Below, piece by piece: positions 1 through 8,236 of a stretch of DNA of 64,000 bases. The notes under the pieces are model-generated. The model made no database searches, was not told the DNA's origin, and saw only the letters and a list, made by a program, of their open reading frames with translations. Within the stretch, counting starts at the first letter, position 1. Each line of letters starts with the position of its first letter. Source of the stretch: Lachnospiraceae bacterium (GTDB lineage Bacteria > Bacillota > Clostridia > Lachnospirales > Lachnospiraceae); the NCBI GenBank assembly GCA_017621815.1, contig JAGASK010000013.1:124001-188000 (forward strand), read 5' to 3'. The position numbers were made by a program, and so were the translations under genes.

Positions 1-2
1 CC

Positions 3-1436
3 GTCAGCTGCCCCGCCACACAGGAACACACCCCTGCCGGAGAAAACAGCCATATCCATAAAAGGGAGGCAGGGGACACTGCCAACCGGCGCAGCGGGGA
101 AATACCGGGAAGAAAGCAGCAGGAAAGCAATGACAGCAGAACTGATAGAAGCGGAAAGAAAAGGAAAGGCGGAGATAAAAACAGCCAAAAAGACAGCATC
201 TGTAAAGCCAAAGGAAAAAGCAGAAAAGACAGGACAGCCGCTTTCCGGCTGCTGTCCTATGCTTCCGATAAGCTGTCAGGGGAGGAGCAGAAGGACAGCC
301 TGTTAAAAGTGACAAAAGACCTGCTCCTTGGAAAGGTAAAGGCAGCCGCAACAGGCGCAATCCTTTCCGCAGCATCAGCCCTCATCCCCATTCTTCTGCC
401 TGCCTTTATCGTGGCGGTCATCATCACCCTGCTGTTTAATTCGCCCTTTTCCATCCTGCTTCCGAAGCTTACGGAAGAGCCGGGAGCGGTGGAAGTGCTT
501 TCGGTATATACGGAGGAATTCAGGGAAAGGGTACAGGAGGAGCTTGAGGATACCGGAAGATGTGATGAAACGGAACTGATCTATGAAGACTATGAGGGAG
601 ACGGGGAGCCGGACAACATGGCAGACATCCTTATGACCTACATGGTAAGGCATGGTTTTGGCGACACCGCAACGGTCATGACGGAAAAGAACAAAAAAGC
701 CCTGAAGGACACCTTTGATGAGATGACTTCCCTGCGCATTACCTGCCGAAAAGAAACTGTGGAGGAATCCTATGAAGAAGAGGATATTTACGGGAATATC
801 ACCATAAAGACGGAAGAAGTGGAGATAAAGATCAAGGAGGTGCGCATTACGCTCCTTACCAGTGAGGACATCATAGAGAAGGGCGGCTTTACGGAGGAAG
901 AGGTACAGATACTCCGTTACCTTATGTCGCCGGAGATACTGGAATGCATCGAAGGGCTTCGTGGAGGCTATGGAAGGTCCGGCCCCACAGTCCTTACCCC
1001 GGAGCAGGAAAGGCAGCTTGCCCTTGGGAATGACACTGGCTCGCAGGCAGTAAAAAACGCCCTTGCAAGGCTTGGGATGCCTTACAGCCAGACTTACCGT
1101 GACAGCGGGGACTATTACGACTGCAGCTCCCTTACCTATTATGCCTATAAAGAGGCAGGCATCAGCTTAAGCTACAGGGGTTCCAATACCGCGGCAGCCC
1201 AGGCAGCGCTTCTTGCAGACAGGGACTGTGAAGTGGCTTATGAGGATATCAGGGAAGGAGACCTGATCTTCTACAGCTTTACTGCAAACGGAAGATATAA
1301 GGACATCTCCCATGTGGCTGTCTATGCCGGAAACGGTTATCTTATAGATGCTTCCTCCTCAAAGGGATATGTGGTGTTCCGTCCTGTCTATTCCGTGGGG
1401 AGCATTGTCATGTGCGGGCGCCCTTCCGATTTATAG
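3..1436 (+). CDS. NlpC/P60 (C40) conjugation protein, CD1108 type, 5'-truncated by the window
   Basis: The frame is open from base 3, so the gene starts upstream of the window; the GTG at 309 is only an internal valine. The visible part has a basic, Lys/Arg-rich stretch, one hydrophobic segment (roughly bases 340-440, AAATGAILSAASALIPILLP then more) and a long acidic region. A C-terminal NlpC/P60 domain carries Cys in DCSSLTYYAY (about base 1120) and His in ISHVAVYAGNG (about 1310). In ICEs of the Tn1549/CTn type such proteins are anchored cell-wall hydrolases that open peptidoglycan for the mating channel. Location next to ArdC-like and SpoVG genes fits the end of a transfer region. The family call is from motif and context; the exact mating role is inferred. 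Confidence 0.85.
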   Translation, partial: VSCPATQEHTPAGENSHIHKREAGDTANRRSGEIPGRKQQESNDSRTDRSGKKRKGGDKNSQKDSICKAKGKSRKDRTAAFRLLSYASDKLSGEEQKDSLLKVTKDLLLGKVKAAATGAILSAASALIPILLPAFIVAVIITLLFNSPFSILLPKLTEEPGAVEVLSVYTEEFRERVQEELEDTGRCDETELIYEDYEGDGEPDNMADILMTYMVRHGFGDTATVMTEKNKKALKDTFDEMTSLRITCRKETVEESYEEEDIYGNITIKTEEVEIKIKEVRITLLTSEDIIEKGGFTEEEVQILRYLMSPEILECIEGLRGGYGRSGPTVLTPEQERQLALGNDTGSQAVKNALARLGMPYSQTYRDSGDYYDCSSLTYYAYKEAGISLSYRGSNTAAAQAALLADRDCEVAYEDIREGDLIFYSFTANGRYKDISHVAVYAGNGYLIDASSSKGYVVFRPVYSVGSIVMCGRPSDL

Positions 1437-1484
1437 CGGAAAAAGCTACACGGAGAGGGTCAGCATTTAAGCAGGAGGGACCAT

Positions 1485-2408
1485 ATGAAAGGGATCATTT
1501 ATACAAAGGACATCTACCGGGAGATCGTTCCGAAGATCATTCAGGATGAAGCTTCATGGAGCCGGTTCCTTGCCTTTTCTTCCAATCTCTACCACATGGG
1601 TTTTGAGAATGCCAGCCTGATCTACGCCCAGAGGCCGGATGCAAGGCTGGTGGAAACCTATACTGGCTGGCGGGATAAGGGCAGATATGTAAGAAGGGGA
1701 AGCAAAGGGATCGCCATCATAGACTCTGCCCACTATAAGCCCTATGTAGACCACGTCTTTGATGTGGCAGATACCAACGGAAGGGCATACACGGAGATAT
1801 GGAGGCTTGATAAGAGCAATGAAAAGGAGATTTTTGCCCTGCTCCATACAGAGGCAGAAAACAGGGAGGCATATGTGAAGGAGGCTGTGGAAAAAGAACT
1901 CTATGGAAGCGGGAAAAAGTACCTTGAGAATATCGGGGATTTATGCCGCTGTCATGACTCACAGAACCCGGAGCATATCTATGACATCACAAATGCACTG
2001 GTAAAAAGTGCGGAGTATATGGCAGTCTGCCGGATCATGGGGGAGCCTCCACCTGCCTCCGCTCTTTTCCCCGTACTGCCCACCGCGCCAAAGCTTATGG
2101 TATACGGGCTCTGCAATACTGCCCTTATGGTGGCTGGACAGGTGCTTACGGGGATAGAAAAAGTATTTGACCTAAGGAGAACTATGGAAAAGGGAAAGGA
2201 GCAGGGGATTGGACAGAAAGAAAGGGACACAGGGAATGACAGAACCGGACAGGGCATTAAAACCCTCCGGGATCAGCCTCACCAGAACGCGGGCACCCTT
2301 AAGCGGCAGGGCGATGCAGCTCATAAGAGAAATAAAGGAGCAGGATATGAACAGCTATCTCTATCTTTTGATGGAGGATATGCTTTTTACGACTGCGGAA
2401 GGACTTAG
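1485..2408 (+). CDS. ArdC-like N-terminal domain protein (LtrC-type ICE protein), short form
   Basis: The 307-residue product starts at ATG 1485 after GCAGGAGGGACC. Residues ~20-105 (SWSRFLAFSSNLYHMGFENA, AQRPDARLVETYTGWRDKGR, YVRRGSKGIAIID) match the N-terminal ArdC-like single-strand DNA-binding region that heads the large LtrC/YodL-type proteins of Lachnospiraceae ICEs. The usual catalytic or primase-like C-terminal half is absent: after about residue 230 the chain becomes a basic, Gln/Gly-rich linker and ends in SLSFDGGYAFYDCGRT. The protein is therefore either a short family member or a version truncated by a frameshift or deletion. Its 3' end overlaps a second frame that encodes a plausible small protein. 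Confidence 0.7.
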   Translation: MKGIIYTKDIYREIVPKIIQDEASWSRFLAFSSNLYHMGFENASLIYAQRPDARLVETYTGWRDKGRYVRRGSKGIAIIDSAHYKPYVDHVFDVADTNGRAYTEIWRLDKSNEKEIFALLHTEAENREAYVKEAVEKELYGSGKKYLENIGDLCRCHDSQNPEHIYDITNALVKSAEYMAVCRIMGEPPPASALFPVLPTAPKLMVYGLCNTALMVAGQVLTGIEKVFDLRRTMEKGKEQGIGQKERDTGNDRTGQGIKTLRDQPHQNAGTLKRQGDAAHKRNKGAGYEQLSLSFDGGYAFYDCGRT

Positions 2409-2484
2409 CAGGGAAAAGGGGACACCGGAAGAGATCGCAGCAGAGTATCTGAAAAAGCTTTATAAAAAGAAGCAGGAACACTAA
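2209..2484 (+). CDS. Small ICE protein overlapping the ArdC-like gene in another frame
   Basis: This 91-residue frame overlaps the 3' end of the preceding gene by 200 bp. TTG 2209 has a GGAG seven bases upstream; ATG 2236 (MTEPDRALKPSG) is the alternative. The latter half looks like a compact helical protein (AMQLIREIKEQDMNSYLYLL, then EEIAAEYLKKLYKKKQEH). The preceding frame, by contrast, turns into low-complexity linker over the same bases. Small proteins of this appearance sit after LtrC-like genes in related elements, but I know no function. It could be the true reading frame where the upstream gene has lost its 3' part. Confidence 0.55.
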   Translation: MDRKKGTQGMTEPDRALKPSGISLTRTRAPLSGRAMQLIREIKEQDMNSYLYLLMEDMLFTTAEGLSREKGTPEEIAAEYLKKLYKKKQEH

Positions 2485-2546
2485 AAGCCTTCAGGCGGAA
2501 AAAGCCTCAAAATACAAAGCGCAGAAAGCGCGGAAATGAGGTCAAT

Positions 2547-2852
2547 ATGAAGGAAAATGAAATGAACATGAAAGTAACGGTAACACCTTTACAGAACCAG
2601 GAGGGAAGCCTTAAGGCAAACGCCTCCGTTATCTTTAATGATGTATTCAAAGTGACAGGCATCCGTGTGGGCATCTCAAAGAATGGAAATATCTTTGTAT
2701 CCATGCCGGATTACAAGACCGGGAAACTGGATGATGAGGGAAAGGATATTTACAGGGATATCGCCTATCCGGTAACAAGGAATTTCAGACAGCAGATGTA
2801 TGAGGAGATCGTGAAGGAGTATGAAGCTGTTATGGAGAAAGAGGAAGCATAA
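2547..2852 (+). CDS. SpoVG family protein
   Basis: The 101-residue protein has the SpoVG fold signature: MKVTVTPL near residue 8, then VIFNDVFKVTGIRVGISKNG and IFVSMPDYKT, followed by YRDIAYPVTRNFRQQMYEEI. SpoVG of Bacillus and Staphylococcus is a small nucleic-acid-binding regulator. ICE-borne copies like this one are common in gut clostridia, and their role in the element is not established. ATG 2547 is preceded by GAGGT at a good distance. It is the last gene of the transfer-type segment before an AT-rich cargo region. Confidence 0.85.
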   Translation: MKENEMNMKVTVTPLQNQEGSLKANASVIFNDVFKVTGIRVGISKNGNIFVSMPDYKTGKLDDEGKDIYRDIAYPVTRNFRQQMYEEIVKEYEAVMEKEEA

Positions 2853-3437
2853 AAAAGTACTTAAGTGCAGTAAGGAGGGGACATCACAAAATGGTGTCCC
2901 CCTTGCATGAGGAGAAAACAATGTTCTGTAATCATACACCCTCTGGATACCAGTGGTGTTAAGGCTTTATTGTTGGCATAATGTAAAAGTGCGGAAATGT
3001 CCATAAACTTGGCATTCCCTGGTATCTATAGGTTCTAAAAGTACATTCTTTTCCTGTGCTTAACAGGGCATCTTTTAAGCCTTTGTCGCTTCTTAAGTCA
3101 TTAGAGGGTTAAAATCTTGAGGAATTCCAAAGAAACAATTTGGCGAGAGTGTACTGTATGCAAAGCCTTTTAAACTGTATGGCAAAAGTGTATACTTTTT
3201 AGCAGAAGCATTTTTATGTGCAGTTGGATAATATTAAGAAAACTTTAACGCTTATCCGATACTTAACAGTGTAAAAGAAATTTTATAATATTTCAGAGAG
3301 GACGAAATTTGATTGACACAAAAATGGATAAGGCAATAATGATAAAATAGGCAGTATTTCCTCAACTCTACCGCTGGTAGGTGTTCATTTTACATAGCTG
3401 CTGCATAATAAAAGATGAAAGTGAGGATGGTAGATGT
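2853..3437 (+). other. Non-coding stretch between ICE backbone and cargo, with hairpin and promoter
   Basis: About 580 bases without a credible gene. A 10-bp hairpin (2877-2886 pairing with 2892-2901, loop CAAAA) lies 25 bases after the SpoVG gene. It lacks a T-run, so its role as a terminator is uncertain. The remainder is AT-rich. A promoter at 3313-3340 serves the next operon. I see no IS ends here. Confidence 0.5.
3313..3340 (+). promoter_or_regulatory. Promoter of XRE-ABC/permease operon
   Basis: TTGACA (3313-3318), a 16-base spacer and AATAAT (3335-3340), about 100 bases before the ATG at 3438. The consensus fit is good but start-site data are absent. Confidence 0.6.
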
Positions 3438-4514
3438 ATGGATCAAAAGAAAATCGGCAGCTTTATTGCAGCCAGAAGAAAAGATAATGGATTGACGCAA
3501 AGTCAACTGGCCGAAAAATTAGGAATTACAGATAAGGCAATATCAAAATGGGAAAACGGGAAATCAATGCCTGATCTGTCCTTGTTCAGTCCCTTGTGCG
3601 ATTTGCTTCAAATTACTTTGAATGAACTGCTATTAGGAGAATTTATATCTGATGAAAGCCTGAAAGAAAAATCCAATCAGGTACTGCTTGAGGTTGTTAC
3701 AAGCTGGCTGGGTAAGGATCAGTGGGAAATCAAAACGAGTTCTCAAATGTCGACTGTTTTGAAATTAAAGAATGTCAAAAAAATATATGAAACCGAATGT
3801 ACTTCGACTGTAGCTGTTAAGGATGTAAGCTTTGAAATAGCCAAAGGAAGCTTTGTTGGTATCATGGGTGCTTCCGGATCAGGCAAAACTACGCTATTAA
3901 ATATGGTTGCCACCATAGACAAAGCCACCAGCGGACAGATAGAAATTGATGGAGAGGATATTGCAGGTTTATCTGAAAATGATTTAGCATCTTTTCGCCG
4001 GGAACATCTGGGTTTTGTATTTCAGGAATACAATTTATTAGACACCCTGACGGTCTATGAGAATATTGCGTTGGCTTTGACAATTAAGCAGATACCGAAA
4101 GTAACCGTAAAAAGGACGATTCTTAATCTGGCTGAAAGACTGGACATATCGGATGTTTTGAATAAATTTCCTTATGAAATTTCAGGCGGACAGCGGCAAA
4201 GGTGTGCTTGTGTCAGAGCCATTGCGGCAAACCCAAGTCTTATCCTTGCGGACGAGCCGACAGGTGCCTTAGACAGCTATTCCGCAAAACAACTATTAGA
4301 AACCTTTGTTATGCTCAGCCGGGAATATTCCGCAACAATTCTGATGGTTACACATGATGCTTTATCTGCCAGTTACTGCGATAAAATCTTATTTATGCAG
4401 GATGGTGAAATCAAAGCATCTCTGGAACGGGAACAGGAGAGCAAGCAGGATTTTTTTACAAGAATTCTGGATACCATGGCAAAAATAACAGGAGGTGTTC
4501 CTTATGTATCTTAA
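3438..4514 (+). CDS. XRE HTH domain fused to ABC transporter ATPase (LolD/BceA type)
   Basis: Starting at ATG 3438 (GAGGATGG upstream), the 358-residue product combines two domains. Residues ~5-60 form a Cro/C1-type helix-turn-helix (GLTQSQLAEKLGITDKAISK, WENGKSMPDLS). Residues ~105-330 form an ABC ATPase with Walker A GASGSGKTT, Q-loop VFQEYNLLD, signature SGGQRQR, Walker B LILADEPTG and H-loop VTHD. The ATPase half resembles the MacB/BceA exporters that power FtsX-like permeases in peptide-antibiotic resistance. The next gene encodes such a permease and overlaps by 11 bp. Joining a DNA-binding domain to the ATPase suggests that transport state could feed into transcription; this is inference. 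An alternative start at 3381 lacks an RBS. Confidence 0.85.
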   Translation: MDQKKIGSFIAARRKDNGLTQSQLAEKLGITDKAISKWENGKSMPDLSLFSPLCDLLQITLNELLLGEFISDESLKEKSNQVLLEVVTSWLGKDQWEIKTSSQMSTVLKLKNVKKIYETECTSTVAVKDVSFEIAKGSFVGIMGASGSGKTTLLNMVATIDKATSGQIEIDGEDIAGLSENDLASFRREHLGFVFQEYNLLDTLTVYENIALALTIKQIPKVTVKRTILNLAERLDISDVLNKFPYEISGGQRQRCACVRAIAANPSLILADEPTGALDSYSAKQLLETFVMLSREYSATILMVTHDALSASYCDKILFMQDGEIKASLEREQESKQDFFTRILDTMAKITGGVPYVS

Positions 4515-5838
4515 ATTGGCACTTCGCAATGCAAAGCGGTCTGTATTTGATTATCTCCTGTATATTTTTTCAATGATTGTGCTCATTTCCGTCATCTTTA
4601 TTTCAAATTGCATTGCTAATTGGGGAAAGATACAGGCAGGTTTTCAAACAATGTCACTACCCTTGTTGATTGTGGTCGTTATGGTACTTTTGGTAAACTA
4701 TATCAATACTTTCATTGTGAAACAGCGTGCAAAAGAATTTGCCACCTATATGCTGCTGGGAATGGAAAAAGATAAACTATCGCTGACATTCTTATGTGAG
4801 CTGTTTGCAATAGGTATGGTATGCTTGTTTTTGGGTGTGATATTGGGAACAGGTATTTATTCTGTATATTTTTATCTTTTACTGCGGGGGACAGGAAGTC
4901 AGTCAATAATTGGCATTATAATGAAAAGCATTTTGCAGACATTTCTTTATTTCTGTCTGCTGGAAGTGCTGTCGATAATTTTTATGAGGCAGAAAATATA
5001 TAAATTGCAAATTATTCAGCTTATGCGTGAAAAACAACACAATCAACCGCTTGAAGCAGGAAGGAAGTCTTTTTGGGGTTGGATGTTTATTATCAGTTTT
5101 GGCTGCTTTCTGGTACTGTTGTTTGGTATTTCCTTTATGCCTGAGAGGATTATGGCTGCTGCAATTTCAATTATAGCAATACCTATGTTGCTGTGCGTTT
5201 TCTCATTTTATAAATGGATGTATGAATTTTTGTCATCCATGCGACTGTCACAGGCAGACACCTTGTATCAGGACAACAGGCTGTACCGGATTGCCGAAAT
5301 GACATCAGGTTCAAAGACAAGCGCAAATATCAATACCATTTTTAGTATCTGCTTGATTTTTTCGGCATCATCCTTTGTGTTTGGAATCCTTCTTTTAGGT
5401 CCGGATATTCATTTTTTTGAACAGGCACAACAGCAATGGATGGGCTTTTTGCAAATTGGTATCTGTGTTATTTTTATGGTCATCTATTTTTCAATTCTCG
5501 CTTTATTACAGATGGTTGATCTGAAAAGGGAAACAAGAAATATTCGGCTTTTATTTCACATGGGGAAGAATCAGTCCGAGTTAAAGAATTTATTTCGTAC
5601 GCAATTACTTGTAAAGCTGTTTTTGCCGGTATTAATGTCCTTTATTTTACTTTGGACAGCAGTTCCCTTAGTTAATTATAAAGTGAATTCCATACTGCCA
5701 ATATCTATGCACAATCTGTTACTCAGTGTCTTTGGTGGTTTTATGTTTTGTTTTATTATATTGTATTTATGCTATTTTGGTGTGGTATGTATTATAAACA
5801 CACGGTATATCAAGTTCAATACTAAAACCTTAAAATGA
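4504..5838 (+). CDS. FtsX/BceB-like ABC transporter permease
   Basis: The 444-residue membrane protein is translated from ATG 4504 behind AGGAGGT. It has many hydrophobic segments: one at the N-terminus (DYLLYIFSMIVLISVIFIS), a pair around residues 50-70 and 90-130, and further helices to the C-terminus. This matches FtsX-like permeases of the BceB kind, including VNYINTFIVKQRAKEFATYM, the hallmark stretch just after the first helices. BceB proteins are typically ~640 residues with a large extracellular domain; this one is shorter and that domain looks reduced. It should pair with the fused ATPase to export or detach a peptide, antibiotic or lipid; the substrate is unknown. Confidence 0.8.
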   Translation: MYLKLALRNAKRSVFDYLLYIFSMIVLISVIFISNCIANWGKIQAGFQTMSLPLLIVVVMVLLVNYINTFIVKQRAKEFATYMLLGMEKDKLSLTFLCELFAIGMVCLFLGVILGTGIYSVYFYLLLRGTGSQSIIGIIMKSILQTFLYFCLLEVLSIIFMRQKIYKLQIIQLMREKQHNQPLEAGRKSFWGWMFIISFGCFLVLLFGISFMPERIMAAAISIIAIPMLLCVFSFYKWMYEFLSSMRLSQADTLYQDNRLYRIAEMTSGSKTSANINTIFSICLIFSASSFVFGILLLGPDIHFFEQAQQQWMGFLQIGICVIFMVIYFSILALLQMVDLKRETRNIRLLFHMGKNQSELKNLFRTQLLVKLFLPVLMSFILLWTAVPLVNYKVNSILPISMHNLLLSVFGGFMFCFIILYLCYFGVVCIINTRYIKFNTKTLK

Positions 5839-5979
5839 AATAATCATATAACTTATATGCTGTATGCAAGAAAAGGAAAAATTGCTGTACGGTCAAAGCA
5901 TTATTTAGAAAAAATTTAGCTATTCAGACAGGGATTACAGTATATAGAGAAAAGATTGGCGTAAACAAATGGAACAATA

Positions 5980-6007
5980 TTGACTGGTATGATAAAATAA
6001 ATACAAT
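5980..6007 (+). promoter_or_regulatory. Promoter of LytTR/GHKL two-component operon
   Basis: TTGACT (5980-5985), a 16-base spacer and TACAAT (6002-6007), followed by the RBS GCAGGAGGAG and ATG 6030. The preceding 140 bases contain no convincing gene. Confidence 0.5.
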
Positions 6008-6029
6008 ATTCTGCAGGAGGAGTGTTGAT

Positions 6030-6764
6030 ATGATAGAGGTTGCTGTTTGTGATGATGATGTGAAAGATCTGGATTATGCAGTAAAATTACTGCATGGAAT
6101 TTTTGCAAATATGAATATAGAGTATAGCATTCAGCCTTTCCTGTCTGCGAACGAAATGTTAAGCGGCATTAAGAAAATTGATATTGGTATTCTGGATATT
6201 GCAATGAAAGGTCTTAATGGCATTGAATTAGGCAGAAGGCTTAAAATAAAATTTCCAAATGTAAAATTGATATACATAACCGGTTATGAAGAATACTGCA
6301 TGCAGGCGATTAATGATGCCCATGCGTTTTCATTTTTATGTAAGCCATTAGATGACCACAAGATGCAGAAGCAGATAACAGAAGCACTCAGCGGTATTTC
6401 TAACACGGTAATAGAGAAAGAATTTCATAAGGTGATGGACAGCCGGAAAAGAAAGTATCCTTCGGTTAGGTTGAAGCTGGAAGATATTCTGTATTTTGAA
6501 TACATAAAGGGGCAGAGGAAAGCAGCCATTGTATTGGAGAATGAAATATATGAGTGTGAATGTGTATTTGAAAAAATAGCCGGAGAACTGGAACAATATG
6601 GATTTGTAGTTAATAGCAGGGGTAATTTGGTAAATTTAAGCCATGTGGAGAAAATCAAGGGATTTGTGGTATATCTGGATAACGGGAAAGAACTTCCGAT
6701 AGCCCAAAAGCGTATTGTGGAATTCAGAGAAAAATTGAATGAGTTTTTGCAAAGGAATTCATAG
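6030..6764 (+). CDS. LytTR-family response regulator (AgrA-like)
   Basis: The 244-residue protein has an N-terminal receiver domain: acidic pocket CDDD at residues 7-10, phospho-acceptor Asp in IGILDIAMKGLNGIEL near residue 54, and the conserved Lys in FLCKPLDD near 110. A C-terminal LytTR DNA-binding domain follows (residues ~135-240: KYPSVRLKLEDILYFEYIKG, YGFVVNSRGNLVNLSHVEKI). LytTR regulators bind short direct repeats spaced about two helical turns apart. Such a repeat lies at 8099-8136, right after this operon. The histidine kinase follows 11 bases downstream. It most likely activates the two-gene operon at 8.2-10 kb. Confidence 0.92.
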   Translation: MIEVAVCDDDVKDLDYAVKLLHGIFANMNIEYSIQPFLSANEMLSGIKKIDIGILDIAMKGLNGIELGRRLKIKFPNVKLIYITGYEEYCMQAINDAHAFSFLCKPLDDHKMQKQITEALSGISNTVIEKEFHKVMDSRKRKYPSVRLKLEDILYFEYIKGQRKAAIVLENEIYECECVFEKIAGELEQYGFVVNSRGNLVNLSHVEKIKGFVVYLDNGKELPIAQKRIVEFREKLNEFLQRNS

Positions 6765-6775
6765 GGGAAGAAGAA

Positions 6776-8068
6776 ATGGATAAAGTTTTGCTTGTTATGT
6801 GTAATGCTCTTTCGTGTTTTGCTGTTACTGTAATATTGTTTCAATTTATGGACAGCAGGTATAAACGAATCACCCGAAAGAAATATGTATATGCTTTCAT
6901 CGAAACTGCCATTACCTTATTTATATCTTTGATCAATCTGATGAATAATTCACTGTTGAACTTTTTTGTGTGGTTGGTGGTGCTGGGTGCATCTTCCTGT
7001 TTTTTGTATTATGAAGATATAGATAAGCCGCTACGCCGCCTGCTTGAGAGTGAGGCATTCTTACTTTGCATAACAGTCTGTGAGTCATTAGGTGTGTTCT
7101 TTTTGCAGTGGTTTGTACAAATTGTAAATGTTAAAGATACTGATACTATTATGTTAAATTGCATAGAAGCTACTTTCCCGGCAATAGTAGTTATATTTTT
7201 CTATTATATAGTAATAGGCAGATTGACGAAAAAAAATAACATGGCATATTCAAAAACACAATATATGATTTATGCCATTATGCTGGGATATAGTTTGATC
7301 AATATGCTGGTAAGCCTTGAAGTTTTTATTCAGGGGCAGATCAACTATTTATGCGTAATAAATATGGGATGTATTGTATTGGCAGATTTATATTTATTGT
7401 ACTTTGTAAAAGTGGCTGATGAAAAAAGCTATTATGAAAATCAGGTAAAAATGTTAGAGCAGCAGGCAAACCTGCAGTATGAATATTATCTGGCACAAAG
7501 CAGGAAGTATGACAAAACTGTGCAGATACTCCATGATGTCAAAAAACACATTAAGGCGATAGAGGACTTATATACAGTGGATCAGGAGAATATCGCAGTC
7601 GAATACGCAAATGAAATAGGAGAGATGTTAAAGCCGCTGATACCGGCCCAGTACACAGATAATCCGATATTGAATATACTGCTTACTGATAAAGAAATGC
7701 TTATGAAAGAGAAAGGTATTTCTCTGAAGATAGAAATAGATAATGTAAGCCTTGCATTTATTAAACCGATAGATGCCACGACTATTTTTGGAAATTTACT
7801 GGATAATGCCATTGAAGCAGCGGAAAAAGCGGTGGGAGATAAGCACATTTATGTAAAAATAGGTTCTTATCATCAGATGATAGTTATAAAAATTGAAAAT
7901 AGTAGTAATGTGGTAACGTGGAGGAATGGATTGCCTGTATCAAAAAAGGGAAAAGGCAGGGGAATAGGACTTTTAAATGTGAAGAATAGTATTGAGAAGT
8001 ATGATGGAAATTTAAAACTAAAACAGGAAAAGCAGAAGTTTACAGCCGAGCTTTTCCTTAATTCATAA
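6776..8068 (+). CDS. GHKL-domain sensor histidine kinase (AgrC-like)
   Basis: The 430-residue protein has an N-terminal membrane domain of about six helices (residues ~5-215). A coiled linker (KMLEQQANLQYEYYLAQSRK) leads to the phospho-acceptor HDVKKH at about residue 252. The C-terminal ATPase has the N-box DNAIEAAEKA and the glycine-rich GKGRGIGLLNVKNS. This is the quorum-type HPK10 kinase layout found with LytTR regulators. No AgrB protease or peptide pheromone gene lies next to it, so the signal may be exogenous or a peptide handled by the neighbouring ABC system. ATG 6776 has GGGGAAGAAG upstream. Confidence 0.92.
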   Translation: MDKVLLVMCNALSCFAVTVILFQFMDSRYKRITRKKYVYAFIETAITLFISLINLMNNSLLNFFVWLVVLGASSCFLYYEDIDKPLRRLLESEAFLLCITVCESLGVFFLQWFVQIVNVKDTDTIMLNCIEATFPAIVVIFFYYIVIGRLTKKNNMAYSKTQYMIYAIMLGYSLINMLVSLEVFIQGQINYLCVINMGCIVLADLYLLYFVKVADEKSYYENQVKMLEQQANLQYEYYLAQSRKYDKTVQILHDVKKHIKAIEDLYTVDQENIAVEYANEIGEMLKPLIPAQYTDNPILNILLTDKEMLMKEKGISLKIEIDNVSLAFIKPIDATTIFGNLLDNAIEAAEKAVGDKHIYVKIGSYHQMIVIKIENSSNVVTWRNGLPVSKKGKGRGIGLLNVKNSIEKYDGNLKLKQEKQKFTAELFLNS

Positions 8069-8069
8069 A

Positions 8070-8093
8070 AAAGGGCAGAAATGCTCTTTTTTT
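8070..8093 (+). terminator. Rho-independent terminator after the kinase gene
   Basis: AGGGCA-GAAA-TGCTCT stem-loop (8072-8087) followed by seven T's, immediately after the kinase stop codon. Confidence 0.8.
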
Positions 8094-8098
8094 GTTAG

Positions 8099-8136
8099 AA
8101 ATCGTATTTCGTGCAAAAAAATCGTATTTCGTGCAA
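8099..8136 (+). promoter_or_regulatory. Tandem direct repeat, probable LytTR operator
   Basis: Two identical copies of AAATCGTATTTCGTGCAA begin at 8099 and 8119, exactly 20 bp apart (two helical turns). A TATAAT at 8172-8177 lies 35 bases downstream of the second copy, and there is no recognisable -35 between them. This is the architecture of activator-dependent LytTR promoters (ComE, PlnC and AgrA families). The regulator encoded at 6030-6764 is the obvious candidate; binding is inferred. Confidence 0.7.
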
Positions 8137-8171
8137 TCATACTTTAAGCCATAGCGGCTATCTCCGATATT

Positions 8172-8177
8172 TATAAT
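8172..8177 (+). promoter_or_regulatory. -10 box of activator-dependent promoter
   Basis: Consensus TATAAT with no -35 match at the proper spacing (8149-8154 reads CCATAG). It sits 60 bases before the ATG at 8237. Confidence 0.55.
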
Positions 8178-8236
8178 GAGATTGTAAAATGCTGGGAAAA
8201 GGACTTCAAATTATTTTAATCAAGGAGGAAAAATGC

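Noticed and set aside
5858-5920. 20-codon frame (MLYARKGKIAVRSKHYLEKI) before the LytTR gene as a pheromone precursor
   Set aside because: No RBS, no AgrD-like cysteine or processing site, and no AgrB gene nearby.
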